NCBI RefSeq assembly: GCF_024586915.1 | Contig: NZ_JANBVS010000003.1 | Location: 372,001 to 436,000 of the forward strand | Reading direction: 5' to 3' | Origin: Bradyrhizobium sp. SRS-191 | GTDB taxonomy: Bacteria; Pseudomonadota; Alphaproteobacteria; Rhizobiales; Xanthobacteraceae | DNA: 64,000 nucleotides | Part shown: positions 35,351 through 43,907 of the stretch, piece after piece | How positions within the stretch are numbered: the first letter of the stretch is position 1 | Layout of the letters: each line of letters begins with the position of its first letter | Notes under the pieces: model-generated | The model's input: only the letters and a program-made list of their open reading frames with translations | What the model was told of the DNA's origin: nothing | The model's database searches: none | Program-made: the position numbers and the translations under genes

Positions 35351-36940
35351 TCACGGCGTATCCAGCACCTCGCGGATCTTGGTGCTGAGCATGGTCCGAT
35401 TGATCGGCTTCTGCAGCAGCGCAACGCCGGGATCCAGCCGTCCCTGATGGACGATGGCGTTGCGCGAATAGCCGGTCATGAACAGCACCTTGAGCGTCGG
35501 GCGGGTGACGCGCAGATCATCCGCCAGCTGGCGTCCGTTCATGCCGGGCATGACGATGTCGGTGAGCAGGAGATCCACGTCCAGCGGCTCGCGCGCGAGC
35601 AGGGCCAGGGCGGCAGGACCATCCGCCGCCTGATGCACGACATAGCCGAGCTCGGCCAAGGTCTCGGCGATGTAGCTGCGCACCTCCGGCTCATCCTCGA
35701 CGACCAGCACGGTCTCGCTGCCGCGGCTGCCGACCACCGCGGCCCGGCTTTCCGGCGCATCGGCCGCGGCGGCATGCGCGCGCGGCAGATAGATCTTCAC
35801 CGTCGTCCCCTCGCCGACCTCGCTGTAGATGGCGACGTGACCGCCGGACTGCTTGACGAAGCCGTAGACCTGGCTGAGGCCGAGGCCGGTGCCCTGCCCC
35901 GGCTCCTTGGTGGTGAAGAACGGATCGAACGCCTTCTCAACGACCTCGCGCGGCATGCCGACCCCGCTGTCGGTGATGGCGATCAGGACGTACTGGCCGA
36001 CCCGGATGTCGGCGTGCCGCCGCGCATAACCTTCGTCGATGAAGCTGTTGGAGGTCTCGATCGTCAGCTTGCCCTGGCCGTGCATGGCGTCCTTGGCGTT
36101 GACGACGAGGTTGAGGATCGCAGCCTCCATCTGGCTCGGGTCGACCTCGACCTGCCAGAGGCCGGCGCTCTCGACGATTTCGACGCTGATCGTCTCGCCG
36201 AGGGTTCTGCGGAAGAAGTCGGACATGCCGGCGAGAAGCTTGTTGACGTTGGTCAGCCGGGGATCGAGCGGCTGGCGGCGCGCGAAGGCGAGCAGCCGCT
36301 GCGTCAGGGTCGCCGCGCGCTGTGCGCCGTTGGCGGCATGCGCGATGGCGCGTCCGAGACGGTCACGCGCGGCCTCGCCCTGCGCGCGCAGGCTGCGCTC
36401 GGCGATCTCGAGATTGCCGCTGATGATGGTCAGCAGATTGTTGAAGTCATGCGCCACGCCGCCGGTGAGCTGGCCGACCGCCTCCATCTTCTGCGCATGC
36501 CGCAGCATGTCCTCCGCCTCGCGCCGCTGCCGGCTTTCCACGACCAGCGCGGCCTCCGCCGCCCGCAATTGCGCCGGCGACGGGATCGCCAGGATCTTCG
36601 GCAGCAGCGGCCACAGGATGCCGGCGGTGAGGATCGACGCCAGCGCCGTGGCCGCCTTGACCAGGCCCTCGATGCCGTAGATCGGAATCCACAGCGTGAC
36701 GATCGACAGCACGTGGGTGACGCCACAGGCCATGATGAAGAGCGCGAACGCCCAGAACAGGAACCCGAAATCGACGTCCCGCCGCTTCGAGACGAACAAG
36801 GTGAGCACCACGGGAATCGAGAAATAGGCTGCCGCGATCACGGCGTCGGAGGCGACGTGGAGCCAGATCAGCTCGGGTTCCCACAACAGACAGATGCCGT
36901 GCGGAGACAAGGTCGACGAATCGAGCAGCGCTGAAACCAT
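35351..36940 (-). CDS. Hybrid sensor histidine kinase with ETR1-like membrane domain
   Basis: 529 residues. The first about 120 residues form a three-helix membrane module like the ethylene-binding domain of plant ETR1: D32, Y39, I42, P43, I69, C72 and H76 match ETR1 D25, Y32, I35, P36, I62, C65 and H69 with identical spacing. A helical linker leads to a histidine-kinase domain ([12 protein letters not shown]-box; [38 protein letters not shown] lid), then a receiver domain with Asp in [12 protein letters not shown]. Similar modules occur in cyanobacteria and proteobacteria. Ligand (ethylene or other small hydrophobic molecule) is inferred. It lies 3 bases from the OmpA gene, convergent. Confidence 0.92.
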   Translation of the reverse strand: MVSALLDSSTLSPHGICLLWEPELIWLHVASDAVIAAAYFSIPVVLTLFVSKRRDVDFGFLFWAFALFIMACGVTHVLSIVTLWIPIYGIEGLVKAATALASILTAGILWPLLPKILAIPSPAQLRAAEAALVVESRQRREAEDMLRHAQKMEAVGQLTGGVAHDFNNLLTIISGNLEIAERSLRAQGEAARDRLGRAIAHAANGAQRAATLTQRLLAFARRQPLDPRLTNVNKLLAGMSDFFRRTLGETISVEIVESAGLWQVEVDPSQMEAAILNLVVNAKDAMHGQGKLTIETSNSFIDEGYARRHADIRVGQYVLIAITDSGVGMPREVVEKAFDPFFTTKEPGQGTGLGLSQVYGFVKQSGGHVAIYSEVGEGTTVKIYLPRAHAAAADAPESRAAVVGSRGSETVLVVEDEPEVRSYIAETLAELGYVVHQAADGPAALALLAREPLDVDLLLTDIVMPGMNGRQLADDLRVTRPTLKVLFMTGYSRNAIVHQGRLDPGVALLQKPINRTMLSTKIREVLDTP

Positions 36941-37064
36941 CCCAACATCGCGTAGCGCCCCCTCCCCAACGCCCGTTGCAAAGCGTCGCGAAACTGGCTG
37001 CGCGTGATCTATTCGTCAAGCAACAGGCGGATGGAACCGACGGGAACTCCAGCTGCGAGGGAAC

Positions 37065-38399
37065 TCAGATCCAGCTCTGGAACAGCATCAGCCGGGTGAA
37101 GGTGCTCATCGTCGTTCCGACGAACGCCGAGCTGATCGGCAGCATCGCGATGAAGCCCAGCGCGGCAACCGCGACAGAGACCCACAATATCCGGGCCGGC
37201 CAGCGCAACAGCGCATGCACGAGCGCAAGGCTCAGAAGCGTCGCCGACGGCAGGTAGTAGTAGAGGAAGCTCAGCGTCCGCGGCAGCATGGCCCACGACA
37301 GATAGCAGCCGAGATAGAAAGCCAGGATCAGGAAGGCGGATGCGCTGCGGGTCGCGACGAAATCCTTGGCGCAGACGACGAGCGCGACGAGTGCAGGCCA
37401 CAGCACCAGCGGATTGCCGAGCAGCATCACCGCGGCGATGTCATTGTCGCTGGTCTTGTCGAACAGGAACCAGACCGGGCGGACCAGGAACGGCCAGGTC
37501 GGCCAGGCGCTCATATACGTGTGGCCGGCGATCGCCGTGGTGATGCTGTCGGCGAAGATGCGGCGCTGCGCGTCAAAGATCGCCGTGACCGAAAGCCCGT
37601 GCAGCGGAATGAAGGTGACGAAGTAGGCCAGCGCGGGCATGAGACCGAGGCAAAGCCCGATGTGCAGCCAGCTGAGTCCCGGCCATTGCTCCGGCTGATA
37701 CCAGTCGGTCGGCTCGGCATCGCCGAACGACGTCTGCCAATGCTGCAGCAGCTTGACCACGCCGACGATGATCAGCGCCGTCAGCAGCGGAAACAGCCCG
37801 CTCCATTTGCAGGCAATGGCGAGGCCGAACAGCGCACCGGCCAACGCAAAGAGCAATTGCGGCCGCCGCTGACGGTAGGCGAACAGGAACGCGGCGATGG
37901 CGAGCAGGCTGAAGGCGAGCGCGCCGATATCGAGCATCGCGGCGCGGGCCTGCACGAACAGCATCTGATTGAAGAAGGCGAGCAGCGCCGCCGCGATGGC
38001 CGGCCCCTGCGCTGCAAACAGCGCGAGCCCGCATAGATAGATCGCGGCCACCGCGAGCCCGCCGAGCACGGTACCGGGATAGCGCCAGGCAAAGGCATTG
38101 TCGCCGAACGTCCTGATCGACAGCGCGATCAGCTCCTTGGCGAGCGGTGGATGCATCGGATTGAGCTGCGGGCTCGCCGGCGCCAGCCCGATCATCTGCC
38201 GCGCCGCCGGTACGTAGTGCACCTCGTCGAAGACGAATTTCGGCGGCGATGCCAGCCCGACCATCAGCAGCACATGCGCAATCGCGAAGACAAGAAGCGT
38301 CGTCAGTACGCAACGGCGCACCGAGACGGTGCCATCCTGCACGGCATCGCCGGCGTCTTCGTCGTCGTCCCGGCGCGCCGCGGATAGCTTTGTAGCCAT
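37065..38399 (-). CDS. PMT-family (GT39) membrane glycosyltransferase
   Basis: 444 residues with about ten membrane segments. The conserved acidic motif is FDEVHYVPAAR (Asp58-Glu59), followed by HPPLAK (83-88). Such proteins use polyprenyl-phosphate-linked mannose or other sugars to modify proteins or lipids at the outer face of the inner membrane. The Asp-Glu and HPPLAK motifs match protein O-mannosyltransferases. Sugar and target are unknown. It lies between the histidine kinase and the FecR-domain gene and is likely a single gene. Confidence 0.8.
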   Translation of the reverse strand: MATKLSAARRDDDEDAGDAVQDGTVSVRRCVLTTLLVFAIAHVLLMVGLASPPKFVFDEVHYVPAARQMIGLAPASPQLNPMHPPLAKELIALSIRTFGDNAFAWRYPGTVLGGLAVAAIYLCGLALFAAQGPAIAAALLAFFNQMLFVQARAAMLDIGALAFSLLAIAAFLFAYRQRRPQLLFALAGALFGLAIACKWSGLFPLLTALIIVGVVKLLQHWQTSFGDAEPTDWYQPEQWPGLSWLHIGLCLGLMPALAYFVTFIPLHGLSVTAIFDAQRRIFADSITTAIAGHTYMSAWPTWPFLVRPVWFLFDKTSDNDIAAVMLLGNPLVLWPALVALVVCAKDFVATRSASAFLILAFYLGCYLSWAMLPRTLSFLYYYLPSATLLSLALVHALLRWPARILWVSVAVAALGFIAMLPISSAFVGTTMSTFTRLMLFQSWI

Positions 38400-38525
38400 A
38401 TGATTGAACTGATCTGATTGTGTGCGCCACTAACCATCGTCGACGCATCGAGGCAAGCTTGTGTCCATTTTACAACAACCTCGCGGACCATCCTCGACTA
38501 GATTGGGCCGGGAACAATCTTCGGT

Positions 38526-39230
38526 GTGGATATGAGTCTGCGTCGCCGAACATCTGTGGCTGCGGTCGCCGCGCTCCTGCTCGGCGTGACCGGCGCCGCC
38601 CACGCCGACAGCCGCATCGGCGAGGCCGTGCTGGTGCAGAAGGAGGTGCAGCGCATTGCGGGCGCCTCGGCGAGCCCGATCAATGTCGGCGATGGTGTGG
38701 TGCGCAACGAGACGGTGCGCACGGGGGCCGACAGCGCCGCACGCCTCGTCATGATCGACAGCACCAATCTGTCGCTCAGCGCCAACGCCACCCTGACGCT
38801 CGACCGCACCGTGTTCAACGACGAGACCAGCTATCGCGACATCGCGATCCGGCTCGGGACCGGCGCGTTTCGTTTCGTCACGGGCCATTCCGAGAAGGCC
38901 GCCTACAAGATCAACACGCCGCTCGCCACCATCGGCGTCCGCGGCACCATCCTCGACATCCGCTCGCGGCGCGGCGAGACGATGGTCGTGCTGCAGGAAG
39001 GCGCCTCGCGCGTCTGCACCCTCACCTTCCAATGCCTCGAGCTGACGCAGCCGGGCGACACCGCCATCATCACCGCGACCGGCAATGGCCGCAGCGCGAT
39101 CAGGAAGACCAGCAATCCGTCCTGGAGCTTCGCGGCCACCTGCACGTCGACATCGGGGCTCTGCACGGTCACCGATCTCGCCAGCACCGCGCCGCCGCAG
39201 GACTTCACCGGCATCCTGTGCGGGCGATGA
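38526..39230 (+). CDS. FecR-domain exported protein
   Basis: 234 residues. GTG at 38526 or ATG at 38532 starts it. Signal peptide (MSLRRRTSVAAVAALLLGVTGAAHADS). The FecR domain shows in VRTGADSAARLVMIDSTNLSLSANATLTLDRTVF, FVTGHSEKAAYKINTPLATIGVRGTILDI, and a GETMVVLQEGASRVC strand. FecR domains in such proteins are periplasmic or surface beta-structures, not necessarily linked to iron. Its stop codon overlaps the next gene's ATG by 4 bases, so the pair is translationally coupled. Confidence 0.85.
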   Translation: MDMSLRRRTSVAAVAALLLGVTGAAHADSRIGEAVLVQKEVQRIAGASASPINVGDGVVRNETVRTGADSAARLVMIDSTNLSLSANATLTLDRTVFNDETSYRDIAIRLGTGAFRFVTGHSEKAAYKINTPLATIGVRGTILDIRSRRGETMVVLQEGASRVCTLTFQCLELTQPGDTAIITATGNGRSAIRKTSNPSWSFAATCTSTSGLCTVTDLASTAPPQDFTGILCGR

Positions 39231-40384
39231 TGATGAGGACGCCCCTGGCCCAGGTTGCCGCGCTGCTGCTCGCCGTGACCGGCGGATGGCTCGCGCTCGT
39301 CATGCAGCCGGCGCCCGCGGCGGCTCAGAGCTGCACCGGCGCAACGAACTTCGTCACCGCGGCAGCCTGCCCGACGCCGACGCCTTCACCCACTGCAACG
39401 CCCTCACCTACCCCAACTCCGACATCGACGCCAACTCCGACACCCACGCCGTCACCCTCGGCGTCGCCGACGCCAACGCCCACGCCGACCGGCGCGGGAA
39501 ACAGCGCGGGCTCGATCAACGGCCTGGCCGACCAGCGCTTCAACCAGATGATCACCAACCGGGTGCTCGGCCTGGTGCTGCTCGGGGTCAACGAGCAGGT
39601 CAATTGCAACGACTGCATCAGCGCGTTCGGCTCGGCCGGCTCGTTCTCGGCCGGCATTCATGGCCGCAAGCAGCTCACCAACAATCTCGCGCTGCTCGCG
39701 GGCCTCGCCTACACCCACTACAACGAGAACGGCTATCACGTGACCTCGGCGCCGATCGGCGCCTTCGCGCTGCGCTACGACGTCACCGATTGGGGCTCCT
39801 CGCGGCCGTTCTTCGACATCGGCACCATCCTGACGCCCTATGAGCGTGTGCGCTACGGCCGCAGCTACGCCACCAGCCTCGGCAATGTCAGCGTCGACGG
39901 CAGCACAACGGCGTCGAACTACGCAATCTACGGCCGCGCCGGCTGGATCAGCCGGATCTCGCCGCGCGACGAGCTTGCCGCCTCGGTCGAGCTCTGGCAG
40001 CTGTGGCAGCGCGTGGCCGCCTATCGCGACCCCGCCGTTGCCTTCAACCCGTTCGACGCCACGATCGCCGGCGGCACCGACCGCACCAGCCTGGTCAAGG
40101 TCGGCGGCCAGTGGACGCATCTGTTCGGCTCCAGCCTCGAGGCCAACATCAATGGCGGCTACATGCAGTCGTTCGCGACGAAGTCCGGCCTCGTCGCCAC
40201 CGTTACCGGCAATGGCACGGTGACGCCTGTGATGGGCAACCAGGGCTGGTTCGAATATGGCGGCCGGCTCGGCTTCCGCCTGCAGAACGGGTGGATCACC
40301 GATTTGTTCGTCAACGGCACGCTCGGCCCGCAGCCGGTCGGCACCACCATCCACGGCGGCATCGGCCTGCGCATCCATTACTAG
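39227..40384 (+). CDS. Outer-membrane beta-barrel protein with Pro/Thr linker
   Basis: 385 residues. ATG at 39227 (ATGATGATG run) overlaps the FecR gene stop. Signal peptide ends PAPAAAQS. A Pro/Thr linker of about 40 residues (TPTPSPTATPSPTPTPTS...) leads to a C-terminal autotransporter-like barrel of about 280 residues, ending IGLRIHY, aromatic last residue. Strands include NLALLAGLAYTHYNENGYHV and WFEYGGRLGFRLQNGWITDLFVNG. A PT-rich stretch probably spans the periplasm. Pairing with a FecR-domain protein suggests a two-part envelope structure of unknown role. Confidence 0.8.
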   Translation: MMMRTPLAQVAALLLAVTGGWLALVMQPAPAAAQSCTGATNFVTAAACPTPTPSPTATPSPTPTPTSTPTPTPTPSPSASPTPTPTPTGAGNSAGSINGLADQRFNQMITNRVLGLVLLGVNEQVNCNDCISAFGSAGSFSAGIHGRKQLTNNLALLAGLAYTHYNENGYHVTSAPIGAFALRYDVTDWGSSRPFFDIGTILTPYERVRYGRSYATSLGNVSVDGSTTASNYAIYGRAGWISRISPRDELAASVELWQLWQRVAAYRDPAVAFNPFDATIAGGTDRTSLVKVGGQWTHLFGSSLEANINGGYMQSFATKSGLVATVTGNGTVTPVMGNQGWFEYGGRLGFRLQNGWITDLFVNGTLGPQPVGTTIHGGIGLRIHY

Positions 40385-40456
40385 CCCCGGCCCGCTCAAG
40401 AAATCATGATGGCTCTGCGCCGACGTCGCCTTGACCGGCGCCCGTCCACGCCCCTA

Positions 40457-40478
40457 TTGAATGATGATCGTCATTCAA
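40457..40478. promoter_or_regulatory. Inverted repeat upstream of MATE gene, likely TetR-type operator
   Basis: TTGAATGA (40457-40464) and TCATTCAA (40471-40478) are exact inverse complements with spacer TGATCG. It lies 35-56 bases upstream of the MATE start (40513). Its core resembles the operator-like repeat before the RND adaptor gene (24041-24070), both containing TTGA.TGATGAT.GTCA. Confidence 0.6.
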
Positions 40479-40512
40479 AATCGACGAGATCGCCAGGGCG
40501 CGCGGAGGCACG

Positions 40513-41949
40513 ATGGACGTTTCGACCGAGGCTATCCCCGCCGCGCCTGCTGCGCCCGTGCCTCCGCCTGCCCCGCCGCCCGACCCGTCCCGCGCCAAGG
40601 CCGCCGCCGCGCGCGCAGCGCTGCTGAGCGGACCGATCCTGCCCACCCTGATCCGGCTGGCGCTGCCGACCATGTCGGTGCTGGTGGCGCAGACCGCGGT
40701 CAATGTCGCCGAGGCCTATTATGTCGGCCTGCTCGGCACCGATGCGCTGGCCGGCGCCGCCCTAGTGTTCCCGATCTTCATGCTGATGACGATGATGTCG
40801 AATGGCGGCATCGGCAGCGGCGTCTCCTCGGCGGTCGCGCGCGCCATCGGCGCAGGGCGCAACGCCGATGCCGATGCGGTCGCCTTCCATGCCATCGTGC
40901 TCGCGGTGATCGCAGGCTCGCTGTTCACGCTGGCGACCGCATTGTTCGGCCCGGCGCTGTATCACGCGCTCGGCGGCCGCGATGGCGCGCTGGAGGCGGG
41001 CTTACGTTATTCCAACTATCTGTTCGCCGGCGCGATCCCCGTCTGGATCGTCAATCTGCAGGCGGCGGGGCTGCGCGGCGCCGGCAATGTGCGGGTGCCT
41101 GCCCTGGTCACGCTGATCGGCGCGGTCCTGATGATCCCGGCCTCGCCGCTCCTGATCTTCGGCCTCGGGCCGCTGCCGGGCCTCGGCATCGCCGGCGCCG
41201 GCATCGCCTTCGGCCTATATTATTGCGGCGCCATGCTGGTGCTGGTCCGCTACATGGCCTCGGGCCGCTCCACCCTCCATGTCCGCGTCGCGCCGCTGCA
41301 GCTCCGGCTGTTCGCGGACATCCTCAAGGTCGGCCTGCCGACCGCGCTCAACGCCGTCCTGGTCAATCTCACCGTGATCCTGGTGACGGCGCTGGCCGGC
41401 CGTTTCGGCACCTCGGAGCTCGCCGCCTACGGCATCGCCTCGCGGCTCGACTACATCATGATCCCGATTCTGTTCGGTCTGTGCACAGCGACCCTGACGA
41501 TGGTCGGCATCAACATCGGCGCCGGCCAGGGCGCCCGCGCCCGCCGCATCGCCTGGCTCAGCGCATCGGCCGGCGCCCTGCTGGTCGGGAGCATCGGCAT
41601 GATCGTGGCGCTGCATCCGCCGCTCTGGCTCACTTTGTTCAGCGGCGATGCCGACGTGCTGCGCGACGGCGCGATCTATCTGCGCACCGTCGCGCCCGCC
41701 TACGCCGCCCTCGGCTTCGGCTTCGTGCTGGCATTTGCCGGCCAGGGCGCCGGCCACGTGCTGTGGCCGTTCATCGGCTCGATCCTGCGCATCCTGATCG
41801 CGGCGGGCGGCGGCTATGTTGCCATCGTGGTGCTCGGCGGCGGCATGAGCTCGCTGGCCGCGATGGTTGCACTGTCACTGGCTGTGTACGCGCTGGTGTG
41901 CAGCCTGGTTCTGCCCGCGAGCCGGATCTGGCGCGCGCCGCCGCGGTGA
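40513..41949 (+). CDS. MATE-family multidrug exporter
   Basis: 478 residues, twelve membrane segments in two halves. An N-terminal Pro/Ala-rich stretch precedes the barrel. Family segments include LALPTMSVLVAQTAVNVAEAYYVGLLGTDALAGAALVFP and GLPTALNAVLVNLTVILVTALAGRFGTSELAAYGIASRLDYIMIPILFGLCTATLTMVGINIGAGQGARARRIAW. It exports cationic drugs with Na+ or H+. An inverted repeat (40457-40478) precedes the gene. It appears monocistronic. Confidence 0.92.
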   Translation: MDVSTEAIPAAPAAPVPPPAPPPDPSRAKAAAARAALLSGPILPTLIRLALPTMSVLVAQTAVNVAEAYYVGLLGTDALAGAALVFPIFMLMTMMSNGGIGSGVSSAVARAIGAGRNADADAVAFHAIVLAVIAGSLFTLATALFGPALYHALGGRDGALEAGLRYSNYLFAGAIPVWIVNLQAAGLRGAGNVRVPALVTLIGAVLMIPASPLLIFGLGPLPGLGIAGAGIAFGLYYCGAMLVLVRYMASGRSTLHVRVAPLQLRLFADILKVGLPTALNAVLVNLTVILVTALAGRFGTSELAAYGIASRLDYIMIPILFGLCTATLTMVGINIGAGQGARARRIAWLSASAGALLVGSIGMIVALHPPLWLTLFSGDADVLRDGAIYLRTVAPAYAALGFGFVLAFAGQGAGHVLWPFIGSILRILIAAGGGYVAIVVLGGGMSSLAAMVALSLAVYALVCSLVLPASRIWRAPPR

Positions 41950-42112
41950 GACCGCGCGCGTATTTCGCGATCTCACAACTAAAAATTGCTCCGGCGACAC
42001 CGACGAATAAAAGCAATCTTTCTCATTGCTACCTGCGGGAGGTGCGAACGGCCGGCTCTCGGCGATCCCAGGAATAGACTAATAACCTTGCATTCTCCCG
42101 CTCATCGATCGC

Positions 42113-42129
42113 GGTTCCTTTATGGAACC
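42113..42129. promoter_or_regulatory. Small hairpin upstream of TadG-like gene
   Basis: GGTTCC (42113-42118) and GGAACC (42124-42129) pair around TTTAT. It is about 75 bases upstream of the TadG-like start. Role unknown. Confidence 0.3.
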
Positions 42130-42202
42130 GGATTCAGATCGCAGTAATGTCTCGCCGTCACTTCCTGGTGCGGAGCCAGCACACATTCAGGAAGCGCCGC
42201 AC

Positions 42203-43429
42203 ATGACCGTAACGATCTCGCCCGCAGCTCTTCGCAGACTCTCCTTCCGCTTCTGGCACGCCAGCGACGGCCAGATCAGCATGATCTTCGCCATCGCCAT
42301 CATCCCGATCATCATCTCGATCGGCGCCGCCGTCGATTTCGGCAAGTCCGGCGACACCAAGACCAAGTTGCAGAAGGCCGTCGATGCCGCCGTGCTCGCC
42401 GGCGTGGTCCAGCCCAGCGCGCAACAGGTCACGACGGCGAACGCGGTGTTCAAGGGCGATTTCTCCGACCGCTTCGGCACATCCACCTCGGCCACCTTCA
42501 CGGCGAACCAGGATGGCACGCTCACCGGCACCGCAACGGCGACGGTGAAGACCTCCTTCCTCAACGTGATGGGCACCTCGTCGCTCGGCGTGACTGCCTC
42601 GGCCACCGCAAAGGCCGGCGCCCAGAGCAAGACGCCGGTCTGCATCCTGCTCGTGAGCACGCTGAACTCGCAATCGCTGCTGGTCAATTCCGGCGCCCAG
42701 CTCAATGCGCCCGCTTGCGAGGTGCACGTGCTGTCGACGCAGAGCCCGGCGGCGATGTTCAACGCCACGCTGAATGCCAAGCGCATCTGCGTCAAGGGCA
42801 CCAACGTCACCAAGAACGGCGGCGTCACCCCGCCGGTCGAGACCGGCTGCGCGGCGATCAGCGATCCGTTCGCCGGCAAGCTGCCCACGGTCACGGTGGG
42901 GTCGTGCACGACCAACAACAAGGTCTACGATCCCGGCTCGGTCACGCTGAGTGCGGGCGTCTATTGCGGCTCGACCAATTTCAACGGTTCGGGCACGCTG
43001 ACGCTCAATCCGGGCCTCTACGTCATCAAGGGCACGATGACCTTCAACTCGGGCTGGACGGTCACGGGCAACGGCGTCACCTTCTATCTCGTCGACCAGA
43101 ACGCCACGCTGACCTTCAACGGCAACGTCAACGCCACGCTGTCGGCCCCGACCACCGGCACCTACGCCAACATCCTGATCTACGAGCCGGGCGGCCTGTC
43201 GGCGACGAACCTGCCGATCAACGGCAGCAGCAGCTCGTCCTACACCGGCCTGATGTATCTGCCGAGCCGCAACGTCACCATCAACTCGGTCTCGACCATG
43301 AGCAGCAACAGCGTCACCATGGTGTTCAACACGCTGATCCTGAACCAGACCAACTGGAGCATCGCGCCCGGCGCGCTGGGGATGTCGGTGTCGAACGGCC
43401 CGGCGGGGACGGCGTATCTGGCGAAGTAG
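42203..43429 (+). CDS. TadG-like pilus-assembly-type protein with beta-rich C-terminus
   Basis: 408 residues from the ATG at 42203 with AGGAAG; the frame extends upstream to 42122 but lacks a site. N-terminal TadE/TadG module: ISMIFAIAIIPIIISIGAAVDFGKSGDTKTKLQKAVDAAVLAG (about 26-68), an inner-membrane anchor with the 'D....LQ.A.DAAALA' motif. The C-terminal two-thirds is Thr/Ser/Asn/Gly-rich and beta-like (SVTLSAGVYCGSTNFNGSGTLTLNPGLYVIKGTMTFNSGWTVTGNGVTFYLV). No other tad/flp genes are near, so this is a stand-alone copy. Function unknown, perhaps a surface or envelope protein. Confidence 0.82.
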   Translation: MTVTISPAALRRLSFRFWHASDGQISMIFAIAIIPIIISIGAAVDFGKSGDTKTKLQKAVDAAVLAGVVQPSAQQVTTANAVFKGDFSDRFGTSTSATFTANQDGTLTGTATATVKTSFLNVMGTSSLGVTASATAKAGAQSKTPVCILLVSTLNSQSLLVNSGAQLNAPACEVHVLSTQSPAAMFNATLNAKRICVKGTNVTKNGGVTPPVETGCAAISDPFAGKLPTVTVGSCTTNNKVYDPGSVTLSAGVYCGSTNFNGSGTLTLNPGLYVIKGTMTFNSGWTVTGNGVTFYLVDQNATLTFNGNVNATLSAPTTGTYANILIYEPGGLSATNLPINGSSSSSYTGLMYLPSRNVTINSVSTMSSNSVTMVFNTLILNQTNWSIAPGALGMSVSNGPAGTAYLAK

Positions 43430-43500
43430 TTGGCGCGAGACGTGCTGGCGATGGCCGGCCCATACAATGAGACCCGAGCTATCACCGCGACGGCGCTGCG

Positions 43501-43672
43501 CTCCCTCTCCCCGTTCTTACGGGGAGAGGGCTGGGGTGAGGGGCAGCGGAACGGGTGGTCGAAAATTCTGGCAGTAACTGCGCGATGAGCAGGGACTTGT
43601 CCTAATAACTAAGTCTGCCCGTGTGGCTGCCCCTCACCCCGACCCTCTCCCCGTAAGAACGGGGAGAGGGAG
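43501..43672. repeat. Inverted pair of palindromic repeats, family C
   Basis: 43501-43547 (begins CTCCCTCTCCCCGTTCTTAC) and 43626-43672 are 47-base inverse complements with two mismatches. Each also contains its own hairpin (CCCTCTCCCCGT/ACGGGGAGAGGG). A related element is at 46354-46512. With the Zur-type box they explain much of the gene-free stretch 43430-43907. Confidence 0.85.
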
Positions 43673-43821
43673 GGCAGCCGCGCTTGGGTCAGCCCCTGTG
43701 TTTCCCCCTGGACACCCGTTGACGCCTCCGCTCCCGCGCCTTCGACCACCGCGTTCTGCCTTCCGCCCCGCTCACGCCTTCGTCACCTCCCCCTCCCCTT
43801 GACACTCCCAGTCATTTCAGT

Positions 43822-43842
43822 TGATGTTACGTTATAACATCA
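43822..43842. promoter_or_regulatory. Zur-type zinc box
   Basis: TGATGTTA (43822-43829) and TAACATCA (43835-43842) are exact inverse complements with a 5-base spacer CGTTA. It resembles Zur sites (GTTATA..TATAAC class). It lies 66-86 bases upstream of the COG0523 GTPase (43908), a common Zur target. Confidence 0.75.
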
Positions 43843-43907
43843 CAAACGAGGCCGCATGCCTGTCCGCCGGCACCGCCCCCTCCCGCTGAAGAGGCTGTTC
43901 GATCTCG

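Noticed and set aside
38526..39230. FecR-domain protein as anti-sigma factor of an iron-starvation system
   Set aside because: No sigma factor or TonB receptor is adjacent, and the protein is exported without a membrane anchor besides the signal peptide.
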